A DNA stretch of 64,000 bases from Prevotella sp. E15-22 (GCF_023204875.1 NZ_CP096247.1:1364001-1428000), one strand, 5' to 3'; shown: positions 51,227 to 60,126, numbered from the stretch's first letter. Notes: generated by a model from the letters alone, not told the origin. Made by a program: numbers and translations.

Positions 51227-53647
51227 TTACAGATTATATTTGATAGAAGCTAATACGGTACGTCCGGGATTGTACCAAGGCATTGCAATCAGGGTTGCTC
51301 CTGACATATATGTGGTTTTGTCTAATACGTTTTCACAATCTAATTGTATGGTCATGTGCTTACCCAACAGATAACGGGCACCTAGGTCGAAGACGGTATT
51401 GCCAGAACATTCGTTGTCGTCATTCCCAGGAATCTGAACATAAAACTTACTGTTGATCTTGGTATTTGCCGTTAGCCAGAGATGGTGATTAGTTTTTGCC
51501 AATACATCATACATCAACTGTATATTGTTGATAAAGTCGGGTACAGCATAGATATGATGATCTCTGAAAGGATAGTCTTTGGCATGCAGTAGACGCGTGT
51601 GGCTGGACGTTAAGTTCGCCTTTATTCGTTTGCTATTGTAGTGTAGGCTGCACTCAGCACCAATGGTTTCCAATCTACCAGAATTACGATACTTGGCATC
51701 TTCAATTCCTGCGTCAGGAACAGAATACATGATATCAGAGAATCTGTTGTAGAACAGGTTGACGTCATAGGTAAGATTGATGGGTAAGATGTCTCCCATG
51801 ACATTAAACTGTATGGCATTCAGGTATTCTGGTTTCAAATCAACGCTACCCTTATAGGTATTGTCGGTGTTCAAACGATAAAAATAAGGCGCATCAACGA
51901 AAGAGCGAGAATAAGACAATTTCATGCTCAGTTCTCTCGATGGTGTGTAGATGAATGCCAAACGAGGCGACAAGGCATTGATGCGGGCACCATTAGCGCG
52001 ATATTTACTGTCGAATCGTATGCCTGCATTCAAGATGAGTTTCGATGTAAAATAATGCTTGCCTTGCATAAAGAATGAGATGTTGTTCTCATGTCCTGTC
52101 TTAATAGTATTGTTCTTTTCTGCAAAGAAAAGTTCAACGCCATCATAGTTTCTACCTACTAATCCATAGGTATCATACAAGGAGAAATTCTCAAACTGAA
52201 TACCAGCCAAGAAGTTACCTTTCATTTTACCTATGGTGTAATTATAGTCGCCTCTTACTGATGCACCGATGGTCATTTCTTTCCAGTCATAAATCTGGTA
52301 TGCACCATCCCAAAGTGTATAAATCTCGTTTCCTTGCTCATCTTTCTTTGGAGAACCATCCTCGTTAAACTCATTATAGTACATTGCATCGGAAGCAACA
52401 CTATAGTCACTAATACTATACCAGTCGCCATAAATAGAAGCATTTAGAGAAAAATCACCAAACGTCTTGCTGTAATTCAAGTCAGCATGGTTTTCCTCAA
52501 TACTATAGCCTGGCTTCTGACCATCAAACCAGCGGTAGGAATCGTAGTCATATGCATGAGCCAACACCGAATACTGTTGTGTCTTCTTACCGCTTTTACG
52601 TGAGAACATTAGGTTGAAGTCGTTTAGTTTGATGTTTACGCCAATGTCGTATGAAGGCTTTTCTGTGTATTTGTTGATATGAGCATAACCACCATAAGTA
52701 GATGGAGGGCCTGCTACTCTGTAAATATCCAAAGACTGATCCAGTTCAGCAGAAAGATAACGATCTTCACCAGCAGAACTATATAGAGATGCCCAGGCAA
52801 ATACATCGCAATTCATAAAATGCGTTCCAGCCAGTAAGTCTGCTTTGTGTGTGTGCAGAGAACCATAGCCATATTGAGCCGAGAGACCATTAACACTGGT
52901 GCCATCCTTCGTGATGATATTGACCACAGCGGTAAGAGCCACATTGCCATAAAGAGATGAGGCCGGACCTCGAAGCACCTCTATATGGTCTATCTTCTGG
53001 GTGTTGATAGCATAGTCGGTGCGTCCTAGGTTAGTAGAACGTGTATTCATTCGATGACCATTCTCCATGATAAGGATATTCTCCTGACTACTGGTATAGG
53101 CGCCATGTATGGCGATGTTGTCGAGATTCGAAGAGGCTACTTCTGAGACACCAGGGATATATGCAGCAAGAATCTGATTGAGGTTCTTGTTATAGCCCAG
53201 CATTTCAATCATCTCAGATGTAATAATCGTTACAGGAACAGGCGCCTCGTTGACACTTTCTGCCTGACTAGATGCAGTCGTCACTGTTGCAGAACGTCCA
53301 GTCTTCAGACGTCTAATCAAATCTTCAAAACGTACTGGGTCTTGAATGGAAGTGTAGTAGGGATTTTCATGAAGCAAAAGTTTTGCATAGTTCTCTGATT
53401 GTGATGTGTTATCTTGTGCCATATAACAAAGCGCAATCAAACGATAGGCATTTTGCTTCAGATTGCCATCAAATCCATTGATGTTGGATTGTAATAAATC
53501 CAAAGCCTGTTCCAATCGCCCCACTTGATACTCTTCCTCCGCCTGCAAGTAGATTTGGCGAAATTCGTTGTTATCTTGAGCCTTTGTATGATGAGGCGCG
53601 AGTATAGCAACTATTATATATATAACAAGGTATAATCTATTCTTCAT
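51227..53647 (-). CDS. TonB-dependent receptor with N-terminal TPR-like domain
   Basis: Outer-membrane active transporter, 806 aa. Seen: signal peptide ending THHTKAQ-like (PHHTKAQ, about residue 24), then two to three TPR-like helical hairpins (about 25-105: AEEEYQVGRLEQALDLLQ, YRLIALCYMAQDNTSQSENYAKLLL). The plug (about 130-245) has PVPVTIITSEMIEMLG, IAIHGAYTSSQENILIMENG, IDHIEVLRGPASSLYGNVAL and VVNIITKDG, followed by a 22-strand-type barrel ending VLASIKYNL. It lacks the carboxypeptidase-like N-domain and the partner SusD of SusC transporters and looks more like Cir/BtuB-type receptors. It overlaps the kinase gene by 4 bp and precedes the NRPS by 2 bases, so the ligand may be the NRPS product or its metal complex (inference). 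Confidence 0.92.
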   Translation of the reverse strand: MKNRLYLVIYIIVAILAPHHTKAQDNNEFRQIYLQAEEEYQVGRLEQALDLLQSNINGFDGNLKQNAYRLIALCYMAQDNTSQSENYAKLLLHENPYYTSIQDPVRFEDLIRRLKTGRSATVTTASSQAESVNEAPVPVTIITSEMIEMLGYNKNLNQILAAYIPGVSEVASSNLDNIAIHGAYTSSQENILIMENGHRMNTRSTNLGRTDYAINTQKIDHIEVLRGPASSLYGNVALTAVVNIITKDGTSVNGLSAQYGYGSLHTHKADLLAGTHFMNCDVFAWASLYSSAGEDRYLSAELDQSLDIYRVAGPPSTYGGYAHINKYTEKPSYDIGVNIKLNDFNLMFSRKSGKKTQQYSVLAHAYDYDSYRWFDGQKPGYSIEENHADLNYSKTFGDFSLNASIYGDWYSISDYSVASDAMYYNEFNEDGSPKKDEQGNEIYTLWDGAYQIYDWKEMTIGASVRGDYNYTIGKMKGNFLAGIQFENFSLYDTYGLVGRNYDGVELFFAEKNNTIKTGHENNISFFMQGKHYFTSKLILNAGIRFDSKYRANGARINALSPRLAFIYTPSRELSMKLSYSRSFVDAPYFYRLNTDNTYKGSVDLKPEYLNAIQFNVMGDILPINLTYDVNLFYNRFSDIMYSVPDAGIEDAKYRNSGRLETIGAECSLHYNSKRIKANLTSSHTRLLHAKDYPFRDHHIYAVPDFINNIQLMYDVLAKTNHHLWLTANTKINSKFYVQIPGNDDNECSGNTVFDLGARYLLGKHMTIQLDCENVLDKTTYMSGATLIAMPWYNPGRTVLASIKYNL

Positions 53648-54465
53648 CTTTTTATTGGTATGGTGAGCGTAAATGTAGTACCCTTTCCTTCTGTTGACTC
53701 AAACGACAGTTTTCCTCCATGTTTGTTTTCTATGATGTCGCGAGTGATAGCCATTCCAAGTCCGGTACCTTGTCCAACGGGCTTGGTGGTAAAGAAGTTC
53801 TCAAAGAGACGTTGTTTCACTTCTTCTGTCATACCTTCACCATTGTCAGCCAGAGAGATAACAATCTGATTATTATTGAGTGTCACACTAACATTGACCT
53901 CTGGCTGATAGTCGGCAGGAGTTGACTCTGATTTCTTCCATACGGCATAGCAAGCGTTGTTCATCACGTTGAGGACTGCACGACTCAGATCCTGTGGAAT
54001 AACCATAAACTTGGGCAATCCCTCCTGATAGTTCTCGTGGATGGCAATGTTGAAATTCTTGTTGTTGGCACGCATGGCATGATAGGACAGCCATATATAT
54101 TCCTTCACCAGATGACATATGTCGGTGGGCAGGAATTCGTTGTCCTTGCCTCGCGAGATGAGTAGGATGCCTTGTATGATGCTGATGGCGCGTTCGCCAT
54201 GCTCTACAATCTTTGCCATATTCTCTTTCAGGTCGGCTACGATATCTTCCACTTCCTCACGGTCATCGTCAGACAGCTTATCCTCGTTGTCCTCAACAAT
54301 ATCGGTCAGGTCGCCCAACAGCTTGTCTGATATCTTGCTGAAGTTGATGACAAAGTTCAGCGGGTTTTGAATTTCATGGGCTATGCCTGCACTGAGTAGT
54401 CCCAGCGATGCCAGTTTCTCCTGTTCCTTCAGTTTCTGTTGCAGGTCTTCCATTTGCTTCTCCAT
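53644..54465 (-). CDS. Soluble sensor-less histidine kinase with intact phosphoacceptor
   Basis: 273-aa cytoplasmic kinase. Seen: a short coiled coil (1-18), dimerisation/phosphoacceptor helix SLGLLSAGIAHEIQNPLNFV with His30, a long second helix rich in Asp/Glu, and an HATPase domain (about 140-273) with N-box AVLNVMNNACYAVW, G1 ADNGEGM, F-box FENFFTTKP and G2 GTGLGMAI. There is no sensor, membrane or receiver domain. Its kinase core is clearly related to that of the preceding 939-aa protein, which has lost the corresponding His. It starts 7 bases after that gene and overlaps the receptor gene (ATGA). I infer it supplies the phosphorylatable His for the pair and phosphorylates the receiver-PP2C protein. 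Confidence 0.9.
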   Translation of the reverse strand: MEKQMEDLQQKLKEQEKLASLGLLSAGIAHEIQNPLNFVINFSKISDKLLGDLTDIVEDNEDKLSDDDREEVEDIVADLKENMAKIVEHGERAISIIQGILLISRGKDNEFLPTDICHLVKEYIWLSYHAMRANNKNFNIAIHENYQEGLPKFMVIPQDLSRAVLNVMNNACYAVWKKSESTPADYQPEVNVSVTLNNNQIVISLADNGEGMTEEVKQRLFENFFTTKPVGQGTGLGMAITRDIIENKHGGKLSFESTEGKGTTFTLTIPIKR

Positions 54466-54472
54466 AGTCGTA

Positions 54473-57292
54473 TCAATTTTGAAGAATTGGTAATGTGATT
54501 GTGAATTCTGTATAAACGTCCTTCTCTGACTTTACACTGATGTCACCGCTGAGGTTCTGAATAATCTCACGGCTTAGATACAGTCCTACACCAGCAGCCT
54601 CGCCAGTAGGTTTCGTGGTAAAGAAGGGGTCGAAAATCTTGTCTATGATAGTATCCTCGATACCAATACCATTATCGCGTATGGTAATAATATAATGGTC
54701 ATCTGAGGTGCTGACGCTGACACGAACTTCTGGTGAGTACTGCTCGCGCTGTGCCTTCTTGACAACGGCATAGATGGCATTGCCCAGAATACTCATCATC
54801 GTCATACTCATCTGCTCAGGATTTCCCTTGATGTTAATAGTATCCATAGGAATGTTGAACGTGGTTTTGATGCCATATTTCTTGATGTCAGCGTCAAAAT
54901 AGTTATGAACCATCTCCTCGTTCTGATGTAATACAGGAACAAAATCCATAGCGATGATGCCACCACTACGGTCTTTCAGCATCTCCTCCATAGCCTTCAG
55001 CGTGCGAGTAGTGTTCATACCATGCTGCTCCACCTTCTGCAGGTTCTGGTCTAGCATATCGATAACATCCATCGTGTCCTCAAAGGTATCCTGAGTCATG
55101 TGCTCTTCCTCTTCCTCAATGTTTGCCTTGAGGTCTTTCAATAGCCCACACGACAGTTTCGAGAAATTATTGATGTAGTTCATCGGGTTGAGAATACGAT
55201 CAATAAGTCCTTGTGTCAACTTACCAGCCGTAGCCATCTTCTCCTGGCGAATTAGTTCGTGCTGTGTCTGAGCCAGTTCATCGAGTGCAGACTGTAAGCG
55301 TACAGATTTCTCTTCAATTTCATTCTTCTGTGCAATAACCTCCGATGTTCGTTCCTGCACTATGTTCTCCAATCTAACCTTTTCCTGCTCCAGATGGCGT
55401 AATCTTAATTTCGCAATGAAATAGACGATTAACACGATGAAAATGGTGTATATAACAACCATATACCACTTCATGTAGAATGGATAGCGTATGCTGAATT
55501 CTACGATTTTTGGGGCAGTATGACGTCCAAAGGCATCAATGGCTTGAACCTCAAAGACGTATTTTCCGTAGGCCAGGTTCTGAAAAGAGGCTATCGGACT
55601 AGTTGACCACGATGTCCAGGTTCCTCCATTAATGCGATATCTGTAGTGTGTCTCACCAACTAAGGTGGAGTAGGCTGTTGAGAACGATATGGAAATATTA
55701 CGATTGTCGCTGTCAAAAGCAGGCAAACTCTCAGGTAATGTGCCGAATCCTCCCCATATAATGCTGTCATTGTTGAGTGCAATACTGCGGATAAAAAGTT
55801 CTGGCTTGGTGTCCATCGCGGCATCGTAGTAATTGTATCCAATAGAAATCAGTCCAAACTCACCGCCAAGCCATAGAAAACCATCCTGATGATATAACGC
55901 TTTGATAGCGTAATTGGATAGGGGAGCAATTACTTCGGCAAAGGTGTTTATTCGTTTGCCATCTTTTTGTGCATACAAGTGCTTGCCTTCATAGTTTGTA
56001 AGCCAAGTATATCCCATATCGTCGGAATTGGTGAATAAGGGATATATGGTGTCGGACGATGTTACAATGTTCACTTTATCATCCTTGATAATCATTGTTG
56101 CCACCGTCTGATTGTCTGATGTCAGTGAGAAACGGTCAGCGTTCTTTTCTCTTTTCCATACCTGACCATAAATGTCCTGAATCCAAAGACTTTGTTCGTT
56201 ATCTATGTGAATATTCGTTGCTTTCTCAATATCTGCAATATGTGAAGGCTTTCCATTAGTATAAAGCATCACCTTGTTAAGCTCGCCACAATAGAACTTG
56301 TCGGGTGTTCCCATCACAGAGATAGCACTTTGGTTAGATAATTTTGTTGCAGGGCCATTGGCAGGAATGTTATAGACACCAAGTCCTGTGGCGACTAGTA
56401 ACGAGTTTCCTGTTTGATAAAGTTGTGAGCAACCATTCCCGATTCCCTCTACGAGATTGAGATTATAGGCTTCGCATCTGTAAACACCATTTGTGGTGCT
56501 GACATATATGGTGGAATTTAGTTCCTTAATGTCAGTAATTTCACCCTTCAGTCCGTCTGCCGCTGTGAAGTGCGAGTATTTCGAAGGGATTGCTATGGTA
56601 AAAATTCCTTTGTTTGTGGCCCCCCATAGAGTACCATGTCCATCGTACGATATTTTGTTGATAGTGTTGTCGCAGAGTCCTTTGTCTTCTGTGAAATGAC
56701 AAACCGTTTTGTTGTCTTTATCTATGATTCGCAGTCCGTTCGACTCTATTACTTCCACCTTGAGTCCATCGTTAAAAGTCAGTTTCTGCGAATCGCTATG
56801 TTCTTGATATTTAAGTTGGTTGGCCGATATTTCCTTTACAGTATTCCCATTCACTTGATATGCTTTTCCATTAGACATGCGGAAAGTAAGCACCCCATTA
56901 ACCTCTTGAAGTTGGCTTACCTCACCATGCAGATTCTTAATATCAAGGGAATGTAGTCCAAGAATTCCTCTGTTATTCGTTTTAAGATATCCAAGAAAGT
57001 TATATCCGCCAGCCCAGATTTGGTCTTTCTTATCACAATAGAGCGAGGTGATACGTGTGATTCCTGGGGTGTGTATGATGTGCCAGTTAGCTCTGTCGTA
57101 GTATAGTAGTCCTTCGAAGTTTGCCACATACACAATGCCGTTCTGGTCAACATAGATGTCGTAGTTCACGTTATGCGCATGATAGTTCTCAGGCGTATAA
57201 TTCTTGAGCAGTGGCAATACCTGTGAGCCAGACCTCATAGGTGCCATTAGTGTCAGAATCGTGATGACAATATATAGTCTTAGATGTCTCAT
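54473..57292 (-). CDS. Periplasmic-propeller sensor with degenerate histidine-kinase core
   Basis: 939-aa membrane protein of the Bacteroidetes two-component propeller type. Seen: signal sequence (1-23), a propeller-like periplasmic region (about 30-500) with repeated short strands such as NGIVYVANFEGLLYYD, DKKDQIWAGGYNFLGYL, HGTLWGATNKGIF and DGFLWLGGEFGLISI, a Y_Y_Y domain (about 530-602), one membrane segment (609-627), a coiled coil (630-685), a DHp helix AGKLTQGLIDRILNPMNYI, and an HATPase with NAIYAVV, RDNGIGI, FDPFFTTKP and GVGLYLS. At the DHp position normally holding His the protein has Asp698 (GAT codon), so it cannot act as an ordinary His kinase. ATP-binding motifs are kept. There is no fused receiver or AraC domain, unlike the hybrid two-component systems of polysaccharide loci. 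Confidence 0.9.
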   Translation of the reverse strand: MRHLRLYIVITILTLMAPMRSGSQVLPLLKNYTPENYHAHNVNYDIYVDQNGIVYVANFEGLLYYDRANWHIIHTPGITRITSLYCDKKDQIWAGGYNFLGYLKTNNRGILGLHSLDIKNLHGEVSQLQEVNGVLTFRMSNGKAYQVNGNTVKEISANQLKYQEHSDSQKLTFNDGLKVEVIESNGLRIIDKDNKTVCHFTEDKGLCDNTINKISYDGHGTLWGATNKGIFTIAIPSKYSHFTAADGLKGEITDIKELNSTIYVSTTNGVYRCEAYNLNLVEGIGNGCSQLYQTGNSLLVATGLGVYNIPANGPATKLSNQSAISVMGTPDKFYCGELNKVMLYTNGKPSHIADIEKATNIHIDNEQSLWIQDIYGQVWKREKNADRFSLTSDNQTVATMIIKDDKVNIVTSSDTIYPLFTNSDDMGYTWLTNYEGKHLYAQKDGKRINTFAEVIAPLSNYAIKALYHQDGFLWLGGEFGLISIGYNYYDAAMDTKPELFIRSIALNNDSIIWGGFGTLPESLPAFDSDNRNISISFSTAYSTLVGETHYRYRINGGTWTSWSTSPIASFQNLAYGKYVFEVQAIDAFGRHTAPKIVEFSIRYPFYMKWYMVVIYTIFIVLIVYFIAKLRLRHLEQEKVRLENIVQERTSEVIAQKNEIEEKSVRLQSALDELAQTQHELIRQEKMATAGKLTQGLIDRILNPMNYINNFSKLSCGLLKDLKANIEEEEEHMTQDTFEDTMDVIDMLDQNLQKVEQHGMNTTRTLKAMEEMLKDRSGGIIAMDFVPVLHQNEEMVHNYFDADIKKYGIKTTFNIPMDTINIKGNPEQMSMTMMSILGNAIYAVVKKAQREQYSPEVRVSVSTSDDHYIITIRDNGIGIEDTIIDKIFDPFFTTKPTGEAAGVGLYLSREIIQNLSGDISVKSEKDVYTEFTITLPILQN

Positions 57293-58875
57293 AGGCCATT
57301 ATTTAGATATGACTCATAGGGCATGTCTGCGAAATTACTTCCAATATAGAGGTCCCATTCATCCTTTGTAAATTTGCGTTTTAGGTTAGCACGCACTTTT
57401 TCTGCCATCATCTCGGCGGAGATGTCTGTATAGTTAATGTTTCCATGCTGGTCACCTGTCCATACATGTTTCCTGTCACTTGCTATGGTGAATGTGACAA
57501 TCCATTGATTGGAATTCATCACTGTTATTGGATCAATCTTGTCTGCATTTGTCTTCCAGAACCTTACAGTGCCATCATAACTGGTAGAATACAGCAGGTC
57601 GTTTTCAAATTCCAGTCTTGAAACCCTGGAACGATGTCCCACTAAACGGTGCATCTTTCCAGATGGTTCAAAATAATAGATTGATCCATCAATAGTTCCG
57701 TATGCCTTAGCTCCTGTACTTGTGTCATAGTTGTATGCTGTAACTGTTTGACTGAAAGGCAGTTTCGATTTCGTTATCTTGTCCAATTGCGTGTCCACGA
57801 TATACATACCACCTTTGTTGTCAAATAAAAATATGTGTGTTGGGTCTTCGCCAGCAGTTTTTGCTTCAAAGTCCAGGCGCAACATTTTTATTGGGCGTAG
57901 GGTAGAGGCATCTAGCAGGTGTATACTTTTCTCTGCAACGACAATGATTTGGTCTTGTTTCTTTTGGAAGATTCTGAGGGGATGATATGCTCCATCAACA
58001 AGAACCTCTTGCACGTTGTTACCTTTGCCTTTCAGCAAATGTCCTGTATGACTAACGATGTAGTAGTTGCTGCCAATAAAAATAACGTCACGTAAGTCAT
58101 ATTTGTTATCAGAGAATAGCGTCCTGGTTTGCTGGCGTCCATTCTTAATCTCGTTATAAGTCACCTCACCATAATTAGTGATGGCAATGATGGTGTTCTC
58201 TGTGGTAGGTACCTTTTTCGTCTGTATGATTGTTCCTCGGCCAACAGACCATTGTACGTTGTTTTTGCTTGTCAGCGCCAACGATTCGTAGATGGCTGGG
58301 TTGTATACATCACCAAGATAGCGATTGGTATAAGTATATGATGCGTAGGCCAATAGAGCAGCCAATTCTGTGTTGCCAGTATTATGCTGGATAGTTGCTC
58401 TGGAACCAAGGTTACGGGCCAGGGCGAGGAAACTCAGTGTGTCGGCCACTCTTCGCGAATATTCTGCGTCAAGTAGTCTTTGTACGGCAAGAGCACGCTG
58501 TGTTTCTGCAATGCCAGAAGCCTCGATAGCTTTACTCTCTGATAGTCTGGCAGCTCGCTCTGCTTCTTGGGCTTTATGCTGTTCAAGCTCTGCCTTTTGT
58601 CGCATGTCGTTAGCAATATTTTTCTGCTCGATAGCCTCCTTGCGTTGCTGATCACTGATATATTGCTGTTCTTTGGCAATCTCCTCCATCTGGCTGCTGA
58701 TACGCTGCACGATAAACGATTGCCTCTCCTTTTTCGAGAGTTGTGCAAGTTGTGTTTCCAGATTTTCACCCTTGCTTCTTTCGCGCTGGTACATAGTGTA
58801 GCCCAAGATGCATCCAACACCTAGTATTCCTGTGACTATGCTCCATGTGATATTTCTTCTGAGCGATGCTTTCAC
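57289..58875 (-). CDS. Membrane-anchored coiled-coil protein with WD40-like propeller
   Basis: 528 aa. Seen: basic N-terminus, one membrane segment (about 10-28), a long Gln/Glu/Lys/Ala-rich coiled coil (about 33-145), a helical stretch (SFLALARNLGSRA, ELAALLAYASYTYT) and then propeller-like repeats (about 200-490) with LFDNKGGMYIVDT, GTIDGSIYYFEPSGKMHRLVGH, SRVSRLEFENDLLYSTSYDGTVRFWKT and HVWTGDQHGNINYTD. The C-terminus (FTKDEWDLYIGSNFADMPYES) resembles the conserved tail after WD40 repeats in bacterial signalling proteins. By topology the coiled coil and propeller should be cytoplasmic (inference). It may scaffold the phosphatase and kinases encoded on either side. Confidence 0.8.
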   Translation of the reverse strand: MKASLRRNITWSIVTGILGVGCILGYTMYQRERSKGENLETQLAQLSKKERQSFIVQRISSQMEEIAKEQQYISDQQRKEAIEQKNIANDMRQKAELEQHKAQEAERAARLSESKAIEASGIAETQRALAVQRLLDAEYSRRVADTLSFLALARNLGSRATIQHNTGNTELAALLAYASYTYTNRYLGDVYNPAIYESLALTSKNNVQWSVGRGTIIQTKKVPTTENTIIAITNYGEVTYNEIKNGRQQTRTLFSDNKYDLRDVIFIGSNYYIVSHTGHLLKGKGNNVQEVLVDGAYHPLRIFQKKQDQIIVVAEKSIHLLDASTLRPIKMLRLDFEAKTAGEDPTHIFLFDNKGGMYIVDTQLDKITKSKLPFSQTVTAYNYDTSTGAKAYGTIDGSIYYFEPSGKMHRLVGHRSRVSRLEFENDLLYSTSYDGTVRFWKTNADKIDPITVMNSNQWIVTFTIASDRKHVWTGDQHGNINYTDISAEMMAEKVRANLKRKFTKDEWDLYIGSNFADMPYESYLNNGL

Positions 58876-58900
58876 TGGATTTCCCTTTTATTGTTATACA

Positions 58901-60064
58901 TTATAGTCTCTTCATGGTGAGGATGGTGATGTCATCGCTCTGTGGCGCATCACCTGTGAATCCCTTTACATCAGCAAGAATATCGTTAATCAGTTCTTTG
59001 CAGTCGTTAGACGCTGCTGTTTCAAGAATATTTATAAAGCGTTTATCACCATATTCTTCAAAACTAGTGTTTACGGCTTCGTTAACCCCATCTGTAAACA
59101 TTACTAATGTGTCCCCTTGGTTGAGTTGTATCTTTCCCTCCTCAAAGTTAAGTCCCTCAATGGCGCCTATCATACAGTTGCCGCTTAAGGGAAGACAATC
59201 CACATGTTTGTCAGCATGAATAATATAGGGAGAATTATGTCCAGCATTACAATATTCTATCTGTCCAGTATGTATGTTGAAGATGGCATAGAACACTGTG
59301 ACAAACATACAATTGACAGACTCCTTGCAAAGCAGTTCGTTTGCCTGTCTGATAGTGTCTGAAGGCGTATTTCCTTGCATGCCAATGGCTCTGATAAGGG
59401 TTCGGCTCACGGCCATGAAAATGGCTGCAGGTACGCCTTTGCCGCTGACATCGGCCATCACTAATCCAATTCTTTCGTTGTCGATGCGGAAGAAATCATA
59501 GAAATCGCCACCCACATCCTTTGCAGGCGTCATGGATGCGGCTAAGTCAATGACCTTTTCAAACTCAGGGAAAGGAGGAAATACGCGTGGCAAAATGGCC
59601 TGCTGAATTTCTCCTGCTACTGCCAAATCGGTCTTAAGCGATTCCAGTTGCGTGTGCTCACGCTGTGTCTTCTTAATATAGTCAATTTGCTCTATAGCTT
59701 TTTCGATGGTTACGCTTAAGTCGTCTAGGTCAATGGGCTTGGTAGCAAAATCGAAAGCACCATTGTTCATGGCCTGACGAATGTTCCCCATGTCACCATA
59801 GGCAGAAACCATGATGCATTTCATGGCAGGATTCTGCATCTCGTTGATCTTGGTGAGAAGCGTTAATCCGTCCATTTCAGGCATGTTTATGTCACTAAGA
59901 ATAATGTCGAAATCCTTGTGTTGAAGCATCATGGTTAATGCTTCAATGCCATTGTGGGCGAAATGGAATTCATATTCTCCTTTTCTTATTTTTCTTCTGA
60001 AGTACTGAGTTAATAGCAGTTCCAGATCGTTCTCGTCGTCTACACTAAGTATTTTTATTGGCAT
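58901..60064 (-). CDS. Response regulator with PP2C (RsbU/SpoIIE-type) phosphatase output
   Basis: 387 aa. Residues 1-125 are a receiver: acidic pair Asp9/Asp10 in SVDDENDLE, phosphoacceptor Asp58 in ILSDINMPEMDG, and Lys109 in FATKPIDLDD. A helical linker follows (DYIKKTQREHTQLESLKTDLAVAGEIQQAILPR). Residues about 160-387 are a PP2C-like Ser/Thr phosphatase with AKDVGGDFYDFF (Asp187), VMADVSGKGVPAAIFMA (Asp205), MFTDGVNEA and PQSDDITILTM. Homologues dephosphorylate anti-anti-sigma (STAS) proteins in partner-switching, but no STAS, anti-sigma or sigma gene is in the window. First gene of the NRPS operon, with a full-consensus promoter. Confidence 0.93.
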   Translation of the reverse strand: MPIKILSVDDENDLELLLTQYFRRKIRKGEYEFHFAHNGIEALTMMLQHKDFDIILSDINMPEMDGLTLLTKINEMQNPAMKCIMVSAYGDMGNIRQAMNNGAFDFATKPIDLDDLSVTIEKAIEQIDYIKKTQREHTQLESLKTDLAVAGEIQQAILPRVFPPFPEFEKVIDLAASMTPAKDVGGDFYDFFRIDNERIGLVMADVSGKGVPAAIFMAVSRTLIRAIGMQGNTPSDTIRQANELLCKESVNCMFVTVFYAIFNIHTGQIEYCNAGHNSPYIIHADKHVDCLPLSGNCMIGAIEGLNFEEGKIQLNQGDTLVMFTDGVNEAVNTSFEEYGDKRFINILETAASNDCKELINDILADVKGFTGDAPQSDDITILTMKRL

Positions 60065-60094
60065 ATTGTTGGTGGAATGTTAAATTTATGTTGG

Positions 60095-60126
60095 CAAAAT
60101 TAATATAAAAAGCTGAAACAACCAAA
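60095..60126 (-). promoter_or_regulatory. Promoter of the signalling-receptor-NRPS operon
   Basis: On the minus strand TTTG (60123-60126), 20-bp spacer, TAATTTTG (60095-60102); the ATG at 60064 is 30 bases downstream of the -7 element. No other consensus promoter with both boxes was seen between this point and 45.7 kb, where junctions are mostly 4-bp overlaps or gaps of 2-25 bases. Confidence 0.75.

Noticed and set aside
45705..53647. Catechol or hydroxamate siderophore cluster
   Set aside because: No isochorismate, salicylate or ornithine-hydroxylase genes; both adenylation domains keep the Asp expected for amino acids. A TonB receptor alone does not prove iron uptake.
45705..60064. Horizontally acquired island
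   Set aside because: No integrase, transposase, tRNA edge or direct repeats, and base composition does not visibly differ from the flanks. Transfer remains possible but is unsupported here.
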